Shown: positions 29,448 to 38,174 of the stretch, in pieces
How the letters are laid out: each line of letters opens with the position of its first letter
Numbering within the stretch: the first letter of the stretch is position 1
NCBI RefSeq assembly: GCF_021730615.1
Contig: NZ_JAJLMN010000001.1
Coordinates: forward strand, 4,351,501-4,415,500
Reading direction: 5' to 3'
Length of the DNA stretch: 64,000 bases
Origin: Lichenibacterium dinghuense
GTDB taxonomy: Bacteria; Pseudomonadota; Alphaproteobacteria; Rhizobiales; Beijerinckiaceae
Notes under the pieces: model-generated
Seen by the model: only the letters and a program-made list of their open reading frames with translations
What the model was told of the DNA's origin: nothing
Databases searched by the model: none
Made by a program: the position numbers and the translations under genes

Positions 29448-30522
29448 GCCGATGGGCGAGAAGTGCGAGTTCCCTCTGGCTGTGCACGCCGAGCTTTCGA
29501 AAAGCAGCCTTTAGGTGGAGCCGGACCGTCTCGATGCTGATGCCAATTCGCTCGGCAATATCGCGCGGCGAGCCGCCTTCGGCCACGATATGGGCGACCT
29601 CGCTCTCTCGCGGGGTGAGATCGGCTGAATGGGCCAGAAGCTCCATTGTCTCGCGGTCGAGGCGACCACCGCGACTTGCATCGATCACGATCGCGACCGC
29701 GGCGGTCGCGTTGAACACGTCCTGAGCCCGACCCAGGACGGGGACGACCAGAAGCCGGAAGGATGCCGCGTGGTCGTCCGTTGCAAAAGAGACCAAGCGT
29801 GGTATTCGAGCGTCGAGCGTGGCCTTTAGCGCGCCATCCAGGCGCTGCTGATCCGCGGAGCTTACCGCCCGAATGCGGCATGCCACGATTCGTATCAACG
29901 GTGCGAGAGCACTCTCGGCGCCGGGGCTGGTTTCGAGCACCCTGCCGTTATGCCCGAGATGGATCACGGGATCGCCGCGACGCTCGAAGGAGAGCGCGCA
30001 CCGCCTGGCTTCGGCCCGCAACGATCCGCGGGAGGCCATGGCGGCCGCGCGCATGTAGGGCAGCACAGTGGAGAAGGTCATCAGCTCGTCAGCATCGAAC
30101 CCGCCGCTGCCGCGCGGCTTGAAGGTGATCAGATTCACCGCGCCGGCGTCGGTCCGATCGAGAAATGCGGAGGTTTGATAGGCGAGCCCATGGGGGATCA
30201 GGAAGTCTTGATAAAATGGGTCGCGCAACCGCGCTTCTCGGTAGATGTCCATCTGGTCACAGACGAACCCGTCGGTCGGGCCGGGGCTGATCTGTGTCCG
30301 CTTCGTGATTGGCGGGGCTCTCCCCGCCTCCACCGCCCGGACGACCTCCGTCACACCGCTGGTCGGCAGTGAGAACATATCGGGCGGTACGATCCGGGCG
30401 ATGCCACCGCCGAACGTGCCGAAGGCCGACATCAGATCCTCGAGTGCGTCGACCCAGGAACCCCCTGCCATCGTCTCGGCGAGAACCCTCTGGGCGGCGC
30501 ATTCGAGTTGGTGCCAGTTCAT
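29434..30522 (-). CDS. LuxR-family transcriptional regulator with long sensory N-terminus
   Basis: A 362-residue regulator with a C-terminal LuxR/GerE helix-turn-helix at about 300-355 (LTPRESEVAHIVAEGG, then ISIETVRLHLKAAFRKLGV). The N-terminal 290 residues contain no autoinducer-binding signature that I can recognise; the pattern fits the group with PAS-like N-terminal regions found in many rhizobia. There is no receiver domain. It is convergent with the alpha/beta hydrolase. The ligand is unknown. Confidence 0.85.
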   Translation of the reverse strand: MNWHQLECAAQRVLAETMAGGSWVDALEDLMSAFGTFGGGIARIVPPDMFSLPTSGVTEVVRAVEAGRAPPITKRTQISPGPTDGFVCDQMDIYREARLRDPFYQDFLIPHGLAYQTSAFLDRTDAGAVNLITFKPRGSGGFDADELMTFSTVLPYMRAAAMASRGSLRAEARRCALSFERRGDPVIHLGHNGRVLETSPGAESALAPLIRIVACRIRAVSSADQQRLDGALKATLDARIPRLVSFATDDHAASFRLLVVPVLGRAQDVFNATAAVAIVIDASRGGRLDRETMELLAHSADLTPRESEVAHIVAEGGSPRDIAERIGISIETVRLHLKAAFRKLGVHSQRELALLAHRLTVH

Positions 30523-30915
30523 GTCGTTGTCGTCGTTGGCTATCCAATACTCAGTAGCAAAAATTTCGTTTACGAATAGTTAACAAAATGGAGCTCCGAC
30601 CTCAAGGCGGCAGATGTGCCCCCCATCATGGATGATAGTCATGTTGGGTGTGCGCCAGCGAGGGCCATTGACGTTTCAGTAGTTGAGCGCCCATCGAACC
30701 TCGCACACCAACCCATTTGGGTTAGGGTCGGGGCGGAGCTTTTCCTCCATAGTCTCTGGACGGCACCATTCGGCACTGCTTCAAGCAGCAAGGAGGTCAC
30801 TGGCTTGCCGCGAGTATTTATGGACCACGCGGACGTCATCACACTAATTGAGACGTTTCGCCGATAGCCAGAGAAGCGTCCTAAAACTTTAACAACTTAT
30901 TTGAAGGAAATCGAA
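30523..30915. other. AT-rich intergenic region
   Basis: Upstream region of the LuxR gene (minus) and of the AT-rich orphan (plus). The first 80 bp are clearly AT-rich with a GTTAAC palindrome near 30578. An 83-codon frame at 30616-30867 exists but shows no domain, and codon use is unlike the neighbours; I do not call it. The base composition suggests recently acquired DNA. Confidence 0.45.
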
Positions 30916-31329
30916 ATGCCGATCACTCCCCTCGCATGTGCCGCTATTCTCCTCACGGGTGGCTCAACCCAAGCACGACATCTTATCGCCACAGTCCTTC
31001 CTGCTGCACTCGATGCCTCAAGGAATGACATGGACGAGCTTAGAATGACTATTCAGGTGAACAGCGATGAAGTCAATGTGTGGATGCTCATTCCGCCTTT
31101 CAGGGGAATGGAAGAATTTAGGAGACTAAGCGAGAACGGTGAGATTTTCTATGACACCGTGACACTCTTCATAGGCGGCCAGGCTCAAGACGATTTGGAA
31201 AAATTTACGGTCCAGCCATCTGCTGATCAGCTATACATCATAAGATTTATTGGACGCTACAAGGAAGAACCATATGTAGAAATCTCAGCCGACAATCGAA
31301 GCAATGAGCTAAAAATCGATTTCGGCTGA
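30916..31329 (+). CDS. hypothetical protein, AT-rich orphan
   Basis: A 137-residue protein that I do not recognise. The N-terminus (PITPLACAAILLTGGSTQARH) looks like a weak signal peptide; the rest is a mixed alpha/beta, charged sequence with MTIQVNSDEVNVWMLIPPF and YKEEPYVEISADNRSNELK. The ATG at 30916 has an AAGGA site 7 nt upstream; the frame itself opens at a TTG at 30901. Its GC content is far lower than that of the surrounding chromosome and its third positions are often A/T, a sign of foreign origin. It stands before the coupling-protein gene on the same strand, 61 bp upstream. Confidence 0.6.
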   Translation: MPITPLACAAILLTGGSTQARHLIATVLPAALDASRNDMDELRMTIQVNSDEVNVWMLIPPFRGMEEFRRLSENGEIFYDTVTLFIGGQAQDDLEKFTVQPSADQLYIIRFIGRYKEEPYVEISADNRSNELKIDFG

Positions 31330-31390
31330 CCTAAAGAAGATAAATAACATCTATCGAGGGCGGCTTTCATCTAAATGTGGGAATAATACC

Positions 31391-33055
31391 GTGAAGTTGC
31401 CCGTGATCGTGCTCCTGTCGACCCTGTTCGGGTTGCCCGCAGCCCTTGCTGTGCAGCATGGCCTAGATCCGAGCTCTTGGCCATCCGAGACTCTGTCGCC
31501 AAGCGTGTGGTTCGGCGACTTCACGAGTTTTTCAGGCCTTGGCGAAGTTGCCAAGGCCTACTGGGCGATCGTCACACGTCAATCTCCCGCATTCGCGAAT
31601 AGCGGGTGGTCGTTCGCCCCCATCCTCGTGTCGTGTCCCCTGTTCCTGGCAATCGTCTTGCGTTTCGCTCCGAAGCTCCAGGCCCCCAAGCGCGACCCGG
31701 CCGGAGCCTTCGGCAATGCCCGCTTTGCGACTTATGCCGAGCGCGCCCTGATGTCTCACGGCCTCGAACTCGGCATTGATCCGCAGAGCGGGCGAGCGGT
31801 GCGCATTGCCGTCCAGGGTACCCTCGTCACTATCGCGCCGCCCCGGACGGGGAAGACATCCGGATTGCTCATTCCCAACCTGTCATATCCCGAACCCGGC
31901 GCCTGGGCGGGGCCGGCCGTGGTGCTGGACTCCAAGGGAGAAGTCTACCGCGCGACACGTGAGCGCCGGGAGCGGCTCGGAAGGCGCGTTATCTGCCTCG
32001 ATCCCCTCAATCTTGTCGGTGGGCGCGACAGCTGGAATCCGCTCGCTACCCTTCGCCGCCAAGATATCCTGTACATGCAGAAGACCGCCCTGGCGCTCTT
32101 GCCCGAACCCACCTCAGACAGCGAGACCTCGGCCTACTTTCGCAATCGCGCCGTGGACCTCATCGTCGGTGCGATCGGCGTCTGCCTTCGCATCGACCGC
32201 CATTCGGTCGCCGGCATCCCTCGCCTGCTGTCAGACGACACCCTGTTCATCGCGCATCTGAAGGCGTCGGGTGGACAACCGTCGGCGCGCGCAGCCCTGG
32301 AGATCATGCAGGCCGACCCGCGCACGCGTGACCCGATTAGGTCGACGGCCGTCCAAGCGTTTCAATGGCTCGCGGACCCGCGCCTGCGCCGGCTCGTCCA
32401 CGACAGCAGTTTCGATCTCGCCGAGCTGTCGAGTAACGAGATTGACATCTTCATCGCCATCCCGCCGGAGCACAAGCGCGTTCTGGCCCCCCTGCTACGG
32501 TGGTTCCTGTCTGACCTCTTCACCTCCATCCGCCGGAACCGGCCCGAGGAGCGGGTCATCGTCTTCATTGATGAAGCCGCCGCGCTCGGACGTTTCGACG
32601 AGATCCTTACGTCTGCCGCCGAGCTCCCCGGCTACGGGGCCAGCATCTGGTCGTATTGGCAGGACCGCTCGCAGCTGGTGTCGCTGTACGGCGAGGCCGG
32701 CGCCGCCACCCTGATCAACACGGCCGAGGTCGTGACCCTGTCGGACCTGTCGGCCGTCGATCCGGCCGAAGGCGATCGCTGGTCCCGCGCGCTCGGCAAC
32801 TACACCGCCCTGATCGAGACCTTCAGCCGGCCGACGACGGGATCGGGATCGGCCACGACCAGCACCGGACCACAGCCCGCGCCCTTAATGAGCCGGGAGG
32901 ACCTCGTGACGATGCCGCCCAACGAGCTGCTGGTCTTCCCAAACGGCGCGGCCCGGACGCCGCATCCCCTTCGCCTGCGCAAGACCGTCGCCCACACCGA
33001 CCCTCGCATCCGGCCCTTAATCGAGGCCGTGGCTCCCGTCGGGCAGGCACGCTGA
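31391..33055 (+). CDS. type IV secretion coupling protein (TraG/VirD4 family)
   Basis: A 554-residue conjugative coupling ATPase. The N-terminus has two hydrophobic segments (about 5-22 and 74-92), then Walker A APPRTGKTSG (149-158), the VLDSKGEVY region typical of TraG, and Walker B VIVFIDEA (389-396). The C-terminal SRPTTGSGSATTSTG is a flexible tail region. It is shorter than VirD4 (about 650) but the ATPase core is complete. The GTG start follows a weak site. It heads a tight four-gene cluster (gaps of 8, -4 and -1 bp). No relaxase or mating-pair genes are in the window. Confidence 0.9.
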   Translation: MKLPVIVLLSTLFGLPAALAVQHGLDPSSWPSETLSPSVWFGDFTSFSGLGEVAKAYWAIVTRQSPAFANSGWSFAPILVSCPLFLAIVLRFAPKLQAPKRDPAGAFGNARFATYAERALMSHGLELGIDPQSGRAVRIAVQGTLVTIAPPRTGKTSGLLIPNLSYPEPGAWAGPAVVLDSKGEVYRATRERRERLGRRVICLDPLNLVGGRDSWNPLATLRRQDILYMQKTALALLPEPTSDSETSAYFRNRAVDLIVGAIGVCLRIDRHSVAGIPRLLSDDTLFIAHLKASGGQPSARAALEIMQADPRTRDPIRSTAVQAFQWLADPRLRRLVHDSSFDLAELSSNEIDIFIAIPPEHKRVLAPLLRWFLSDLFTSIRRNRPEERVIVFIDEAAALGRFDEILTSAAELPGYGASIWSYWQDRSQLVSLYGEAGAATLINTAEVVTLSDLSAVDPAEGDRWSRALGNYTALIETFSRPTTGSGSATTSTGPQPAPLMSREDLVTMPPNELLVFPNGAARTPHPLRLRKTVAHTDPRIRPLIEAVAPVGQAR

Positions 33056-33063
33056 AGCTGGCC

Positions 33064-33561
33064 ATGGCCTTGGACCTAAAACGCCTCAGGCGCGACCTCG
33101 ATGCGCAGGCCCGCGAGGCGGCCGAAGGGGACTCGCGGGCGAAGCCCAGCGGAGCCATGGCGATCGTGCGGAAGCACCTTACAGACATCGAGCGGCTCAA
33201 GGCGGAGGGAGCCACTTGGGGCGCCCTCGCGGCGGCGCTCTCCCATCAAGGCGTGAGGACGCGCGACGGGCGCCCCCTTTCAGGTCGGAACCTCACCGGG
33301 CTGATCGACTCCATCCGGAGGCAAGACGAGAAACGGCGCAAGGCGGGCGCGCGACGGACCTCCCGGGCCGACCTAGCGTCCGCGCCACCATCCGGACAAA
33401 CACCATCGTCGCTCGGACATCCCGCGTCACCGCCGCCGCGGCCGGCCGACACGCAGGCGGGCCTGCCGACACCACCCCATCCGGAGCACCGCACCGCCGA
33501 ACAGATCCGGCGCGAGGGCCTGTCCGAACTCTACGACCTGCTGAAAGGGAAAAGCCTATGA
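33064..33561 (+). CDS. conjugation-cluster protein with recombinase-like HTH segment, unknown function
   Basis: A 165-residue hydrophilic protein. Residues about 35-75 (VRKHLTDIERLKAEGATWGAL to GRPLSGRNLTGLI) look like the helical DNA-binding segment found near the C-terminus of serine recombinases and in small mobilisation proteins. The middle (about 95-140) is Pro/Ser-rich and probably disordered; the end EQIRREGLSELYDLLKGKSL is helical. It lies 8 bp after the coupling protein and overlaps the next gene (ATGA). A DNA-binding accessory role in transfer is plausible from position only. Confidence 0.65.
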   Translation: MALDLKRLRRDLDAQAREAAEGDSRAKPSGAMAIVRKHLTDIERLKAEGATWGALAAALSHQGVRTRDGRPLSGRNLTGLIDSIRRQDEKRRKAGARRTSRADLASAPPSGQTPSSLGHPASPPPRPADTQAGLPTPPHPEHRTAEQIRREGLSELYDLLKGKSL

Positions 33562-34319
33562 CGATGCGACGCGTTCTCCTGGTCGGCCAGGACAAGGGGG
33601 GCTCAGGCAAGAGCCTCGTGGTGAGGGCCCTCGCCGAATCCGTCGTCACGGCGCGGATCGTCGAACTCGAGGACGAAAAGCGCCTCGTCGAACTCGACGA
33701 TCGGGTCGACTTCTTCCCGGTCAGGGCGGAACGAAGCGAGATCGACCGCACCTCGGGCGCGGCGGCCCGCAGCGAGTACGACGCCGTCATCGACCTGATG
33801 GCGCGCAGGCCCGCCGAGGGCACGACCATGCCCGAGCCGCTGATCGTTGACATCGGGGCCAACGCGTCGCGCTCGTTCCTGCCCGAGGTTGCATCGCGGG
33901 CGGCGCGCTACGGCCGGATCGGGGTGGAGTTCGCCATGCTGACCGTGATCACTGCCGAGCCGGGCGCTTCATCGAGCGCACCGGTCGTGCTTGACCTCGC
34001 CCGCCCCTTCGCCAAGCCGCTCTTCGCTATCGAGAACCAGATCGAGGGGCCGGTCGACGCCAAGATCCTGAAGTCGCTCGGCAAGGATGTGGTGCTGCGT
34101 CGCCTGGCGCGGCTCACCCTCGACCCCAAGGCCAATGAGCTGCTCCAGAAGGGTGGGCTGCGCTTCATCGCGGACCGGCTCGAGGAGGCGGAGGACAGCC
34201 TGTCCGAAAGGTTCGGCTTCGCGGCGGCCGGCCGGATAATCCAGGACCTGACCGCGTTCCGTGCGCAGGCCATGGCGGCGGTTGCGCCGATGGCCGAGTG
34301 GCTGGAGAAGGGCGCCTGA
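33558..34319 (+). CDS. TraL/ParA-like nucleotide-binding protein of the transfer cluster
   Basis: A 253-residue P-loop protein with KGGSGKS (13-19), in which the residue after Ser is Leu instead of Thr (GSGKSL). It resembles the ParA-related TraL proteins found beside coupling proteins in mobilisable elements. An IVDIGANASRSFL segment corresponds to the Walker B/switch region. The C-terminal half is helical. The ATG overlaps the preceding stop, and its own stop overlaps the following ATG (TGATG), which indicates a single translationally coupled unit. Confidence 0.75.
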   Translation: MTMRRVLLVGQDKGGSGKSLVVRALAESVVTARIVELEDEKRLVELDDRVDFFPVRAERSEIDRTSGAAARSEYDAVIDLMARRPAEGTTMPEPLIVDIGANASRSFLPEVASRAARYGRIGVEFAMLTVITAEPGASSSAPVVLDLARPFAKPLFAIENQIEGPVDAKILKSLGKDVVLRRLARLTLDPKANELLQKGGLRFIADRLEEAEDSLSERFGFAAAGRIIQDLTAFRAQAMAAVAPMAEWLEKGA

Positions 34320-34912
34320 TGGCCCAGCCCCCGAGACCACCGACGTCGGCGGAGCGACGCGCCCAGGCCAGCGCCATGGCCGGTGCCGCCGCACGGGATG
34401 CCGCGCGCACGACGGCCGAGGAGAGCCGCAGGCTGGCCGACCGCCTGCTCGGAAGCGGAGCCGATGCCCGCTTCGACGCCCTGGCGAACCAGACCCTACA
34501 GCTGACGCCCGCCGATCGCCGGCGCCTGCTGGGTAGCCTGACCGGTCACGAGCCCGCGCGCCGCATCATCCCGAGCGGCACGGCCAGCCGCTGGGCACTG
34601 ATCCGCTCGCGTCTTCCCTATCGGGTCGGCGCCCTGGCTTTCACCGGGTCCGTCTTCCTGACGGCGATCGCCGGTCTGCTCGTGGCGCGCTCCCACACGC
34701 CGCTCGACTCGGTGGTGAGCAACTCTCCCCAGGACCTGTCCGTCGCCTTCACCCTGAGGGATGGCCAGGCCCCCTTCGACAGGCTTGAGGCAGGTCGCCC
34801 CTATGCGGTGGTCGGCCAGAGCGGCAGCGTACTGGTGCTGCGGCACTGGGTGGCCGGGGTCGGCTATGCCGAGGCGCACGTCCCTGAAAACTACGTCCAC
34901 GTGAGGCCATGA
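34319..34912 (+). CDS. transfer-cluster membrane protein, unknown
   Basis: A 197-residue protein with a hydrophilic, helical N-terminal half (about 1-95, Ala/Arg-rich), a single membrane segment at about 104-124 (GALAFTGSVFLTAIAGLLVA) and an extracytoplasmic tail of about 70 residues that resembles an SH3-like fold (YAVVGQSGSVLVLRHWV). I do not recognise the family. Position in the coupled cluster suggests a membrane partner of the coupling protein. It is the last gene of the transfer block. Confidence 0.65.
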   Translation: MAQPPRPPTSAERRAQASAMAGAAARDAARTTAEESRRLADRLLGSGADARFDALANQTLQLTPADRRRLLGSLTGHEPARRIIPSGTASRWALIRSRLPYRVGALAFTGSVFLTAIAGLLVARSHTPLDSVVSNSPQDLSVAFTLRDGQAPFDRLEAGRPYAVVGQSGSVLVLRHWVAGVGYAEAHVPENYVHVRP

Positions 34913-35391
34913 GGACGAAGCGCATCGCCGACGATACACAGCCGAAAATACTCAATTCGCCTTGATCTTCGCCTTTTGGGAAGGCCACCAAGGGCCACAA
35001 GGGGCCACCGAAAGGACCACCAGAAGGCCACAAGAGGAGGGGTATCACACCACACGCACTGAAGGTGCTCCGGGCCACCGAAACGTCCCCAAAGGGTCTC
35101 AAACCGAGGATGCCGGCGTGATCTGGTCGAAATCAAGGCCTGTCCGGCTGTCATCGCCCCCGGAGATACCCTGTCGCCGGAATTCTATTCCATGTCGAAT
35201 AGAAAGCGAAGTTCCTCAACCTATGGGAGGGAACATGAACCGTTGCGCGAATGGCAAGTTCGGGTGGAAAGCGGAACAGCTGCTGTTGAGGGAGCGGCTG
35301 GAATAAGCGGGCGCTCGTGAGCCAGTCAGTATGACGCTATCCATGGTCGTCTGACTTCAAACATTTCGGGAAGAAGCACTTCGGCATCGCC
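34913..35391. other. right-hand border of the island, non-coding
   Basis: 479 bp without a supportable gene between the transfer cluster and the anti-sigma gene. The first half holds the phased GGCCAC repeats. The region 35100-35310 has mixed composition with an AT-richer patch near 35180-35215 (attctattcc, tcgaatagaaa). No second copy of the 16-bp tRNA fragment at 28042 was found here by eye, so element ends are undefined. Confidence 0.45.
34983..35078. repeat. helically phased GGCCAC repeat tract
   Basis: GGCCAC occurs at 34983, 34993 and 35003 (exactly 10-bp steps), then as a GGACCAC variant near 35014, again at 35026 and, after a gap, at 35073. The units read GGCCACCAAG, GGCCACAAGG, GGCCACCGAAA and so on. 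A period near one helical turn recalls iteron or protein-binding arrays at origins of transfer or replication, but it could also be a low-complexity remnant of a gene end (one frame gives a Gly/Pro/Lys/His-rich peptide). Confidence 0.6.
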
Positions 35392-36192
35392 TCAGAGGCG
35401 AGGAGCATCTCCCGGAGCCGCTTCGAACTGCAGCGCCGCCGCCTGCGCGACAGCGAGCAGGCCCGCTCGATCCATCCGGGCCGAGACCGCGACGGTGAGG
35501 TCGCGCTCCGAGCGATAGAAGGTCGAGATCCCATCGCTCTCCGAGAAGCGCAAGTCCGTGCCCGCCACCATGCCGACCCGAGCGTAGACGGTCAGTCGTG
35601 TGCCACGATCATCGTCATACATCATCAGCGCCGCCGTCCCCCCCGCGCCGTCGGGCAGCACGCGGCCTCCCATGAGGCGGAACCCCTGCGGCCCAAGGTC
35701 AGGAGGCACGATACGATGGTCTAGCCGAGTGGACAGCCAAGTCGAGAGCTGCGCGTCCCCCGCCTCGGCCCGGACCTCGACCGGGTGACGAGTCTCGACC
35801 GTGAAGGTGCGGTAGGCCGCCACCGCGTCAGCGGTCAGCCGGCGGTCGGGATCGGGCGCTCCTCCGATGCCCCCGTGAGCCAGCCATCCCGCTCCGGCAC
35901 CTAGCGCGACGAGTGCCAGCACGGCGGCGACACGACCCAGTGCCTGCATGCGGCCGCGTCGGATCTTGGCCTGGAGACGGTCGACGCGCAGCCGTGCCGG
36001 GATAGGCTCCTCGAACTTGGCCTGGAGGGCATCGCGCAGCGCAAGATCGTTCTCCGCCATGGCGTCTTGTCGCCGCGCCGCATCGGGACGGGTCGCCAGG
36101 TAGCGTTCCACCAGGGCGCGCCGCTCGGGCTGGAGACGGCCGTCGAGCGCCGCTTGGAGATCGTCCTCGCCGATCGGCCGGGGGTCGCTCAT
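35392..36192 (-). CDS. anti-sigma factor, membrane-anchored
   Basis: A 266-residue protein with a cytoplasmic N-terminal region (about 1-80, including PIGEDDLQAALDGRLQPERR, the ZAS-like helices without the HxxxCxxC zinc site), one membrane helix at about 86-106 (GRVAAVLALVALGAGAGWLA) and a periplasmic domain to the end. Its start overlaps the end of the ECF sigma gene by 4 bp, the usual arrangement for a cognate anti-sigma. The periplasmic part would sense the signal. Group: RsiW/ChrR-independent FecR-like architecture, not further assigned. Confidence 0.85.
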   Translation of the reverse strand: MSDPRPIGEDDLQAALDGRLQPERRALVERYLATRPDAARRQDAMAENDLALRDALQAKFEEPIPARLRVDRLQAKIRRGRMQALGRVAAVLALVALGAGAGWLAHGGIGGAPDPDRRLTADAVAAYRTFTVETRHPVEVRAEAGDAQLSTWLSTRLDHRIVPPDLGPQGFRLMGGRVLPDGAGGTAALMMYDDDRGTRLTVYARVGMVAGTDLRFSESDGISTFYRSERDLTVAVSARMDRAGLLAVAQAAALQFEAAPGDAPRL

Positions 36193-36695
36193 TTGACCCT
36201 CCGCAGAGCGGGCACCCGCTCGCCGTCGAGCAGCCGGCGCAGGTTCTCGCGCGCCCGGCTCAGCCGCGACATCACGGTGCCGAGCGGGATGCCGAGCACG
36301 GTGCCGGCGTTCTCGTAGGAAAGGCCCTCGACGCCGACGAGGAGCAGCACAGCGCGCTGTTCCTCGCTGAGGCTCCGAAGGCCGCTCACGATGTCGCGCC
36401 GCAGCAGCGCGCCATCCTGGTCGGGGAGCGTCGGGGCATCCTGGTCATTCAGCTCGTCCATGGCGCCGCGGCGGCGGTCGCGGCGCTTCCCGCCGATGTA
36501 GAGGTTGTGCAGGATCGTGAACATCCAGGCCCTCAGGTCGCCGTCCGGCCGGCGCAGGAACCAGCGGCCGAGCGCCCGCTCCAGCGTGTCCTGCACGAGG
36601 TCGTCGGCTGCCGCGGCATCGCGGGTCAACGCGTAAGCGTAGCGCCGCAGCGCCGGGATGTGAGGCTCGACCTCGGCCGCGGTCCTGCTCGACAT
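36189..36695 (-). CDS. ECF-family RNA polymerase sigma factor
   Basis: A 168-residue two-domain sigma factor. Region 2 spans about 15-75 (DAAAADDLVQDTLERAL, then AWMFTILHNLY for -10 recognition) and region 4 about 105-155 (SLSEEQRAVLLLVGVEG, LGIPLGTVMSRLSRARENLRR). Length and layout are typical. It lies 30 bp downstream of the YVTN gene and overlaps the anti-sigma gene, so it is at the distal end of an operon of exported proteins, possibly transcribed from its own type of promoter (see 39112-39137). Confidence 0.93.
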   Translation of the reverse strand: MSSRTAAEVEPHIPALRRYAYALTRDAAAADDLVQDTLERALGRWFLRRPDGDLRAWMFTILHNLYIGGKRRDRRRGAMDELNDQDAPTLPDQDGALLRRDIVSGLRSLSEEQRAVLLLVGVEGLSYENAGTVLGIPLGTVMSRLSRARENLRRLLDGERVPALRRVK

Positions 36696-36725
36696 CGCTC
36701 CCGCTCCCGGCCGCCGCCCGCGCCG

Positions 36726-38173
36726 CTACTGCTGCAGTTGGACGGGGGTACTCGGCTTGCCGCCCTCCACGGGCGCGATCACCATGTAGCGCTTCGCGGC
36801 CCCGCCGTCGCCCGTCACGATCTGTCGGATCGGCCCGATGGCGTTGACGATGGCGGCGCCAGCAGGGTTGGTCATGAAGCTGGCGAGCGGCTGTAGCGCG
36901 CCTGTGCCCTTCACGTCGTCGGCCAGGGCCAGCACATAGGGTTGCTTCGGCTTCAGCCCCGTCACGGCGGCCTGGAGCACCTGGACGAGGCCCTGGTCGA
37001 ACAACGACACCTGAGTGTCCGACTTGGCGTCCGAACTTCCGAGCGTGAGATGGGCGGCATTGGCGGCGACACCGAGCGGCTGCAGGTTCTCGGTGCCGGG
37101 ACCCTCGGGCACGGCGTCCGGCACGTAGGCCACCCCCTGCGGCGCTTGACCGATCGGGATCGTGGCTGTGACGGTGTTGGTCAGCGTGTCAATGGCTGCG
37201 ACCGCATCGGCGTTCTCGAGGCCGACATAGATCCGCGTGCCGTCGCCCGACGGCCAGAGCCCGTGAGGCAGCGCTCCGGTCGGGATCTCGGCCACCTGGG
37301 CGAAGCTGGCGGTATCGAAGACCTTCACGACGTTGAGGCCGCCCACCGTCACGTAGGCGAACTGGCCGTGCGCGTTGCGCACGATGTTGACGTGGTTGGT
37401 GATGGGGCCGGTCTCGATGGTCTTCAGCACCGCGAAAGGGGGCTTGGCGTCGAACACCATGGTCCGGCCGACGTCCTTCAGGGTGAACCAGACCTGGCGA
37501 CCGTCCGGCGTCGCCGCGACGTCGGGGCTGAACGGACTATCCTGCTTGACGTGGCCGACGATGGCATGATCGGCGGTCGACACCACGATGGTCTCGGGCG
37601 TGAAGCTCGACACCACATAGGCGTAGATGCCGTCGGGCGAGAAGATCACCATACCGGGGCCGTTCGGCACCGTAATGCGGCTCTTCTCGGCATATGTGGT
37701 GGCGTCCAGCACCGCGATGTAATTTTCGCCGCGCACGCTGACCCAGACTTCCCGGCCATCCGGCGTGAAGAAGGCCTCGTGCGGCGAGCGGCCCACGTAG
37801 GTGATGTGCTTCACCGCATTGGTGGCGGTGTCGATGAACGTGACCGAGTTCGAGCCGATCGACACCGACAGCAGGCCTTGTGATCGGGTGAGAAGCCCAT
37901 GCCGTGGACGAGGAGCTGACCGCGGTAGAGGGGGCTCAGGTTGCCCGGAGTCTGGTCTCCGAGCCGGATCACGCCGAGCAGCTTGTTGTCCGCGGGGTCG
38001 ATCACCGACACGGTGTTGGAGAACTGGTCCGATGTGTAGAAGCGGTCGCGATGGCTGACGGGGATGTTCGGCGACGCAGCGAGGCCGGGAACCTGTCCGG
38101 CTCGAGCCTGGGGGACGACGGCGGCGAGCGACGCGGCGGTGCCGAGCAGCAGGGCGGCGAGTGGAAATCTCAT
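36726..38173 (-). pseudogene. exported YVTN beta-propeller protein, interrupted by a -1 frameshift
   Basis: The N-terminal part (start ATG at 38173, signal peptide RFPLAALLLGTAASLAA..ARA, then SDQFSNTVSVIDPADNKLLG) and the larger C-terminal part (SVTFIDTATNAVKHITYVG onward, with repeated beta-propeller blades) lie in different frames. The break is at about 37873-37876: the coding strand reads AAGGCCTGCTG where AAGGCCCTGCTG would restore the frame, so one C of a CCC run is missing. The blades and the signal peptide are otherwise intact. It is either a recent inactivation or a sequencing error. The protein would be periplasmic with about 480 residues. Confidence 0.85.
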
Positions 38174-38174
38174 C

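Noticed and set aside
30616-30867. 83-codon frame upstream of the AT-rich orphan
   Set aside because: No ribosome site or recognisable features; treated as non-coding.
34983-35078. CRISPR array
   Set aside because: The repeat unit is only about 10 bp with no spacers, and no cas genes are present in the window.
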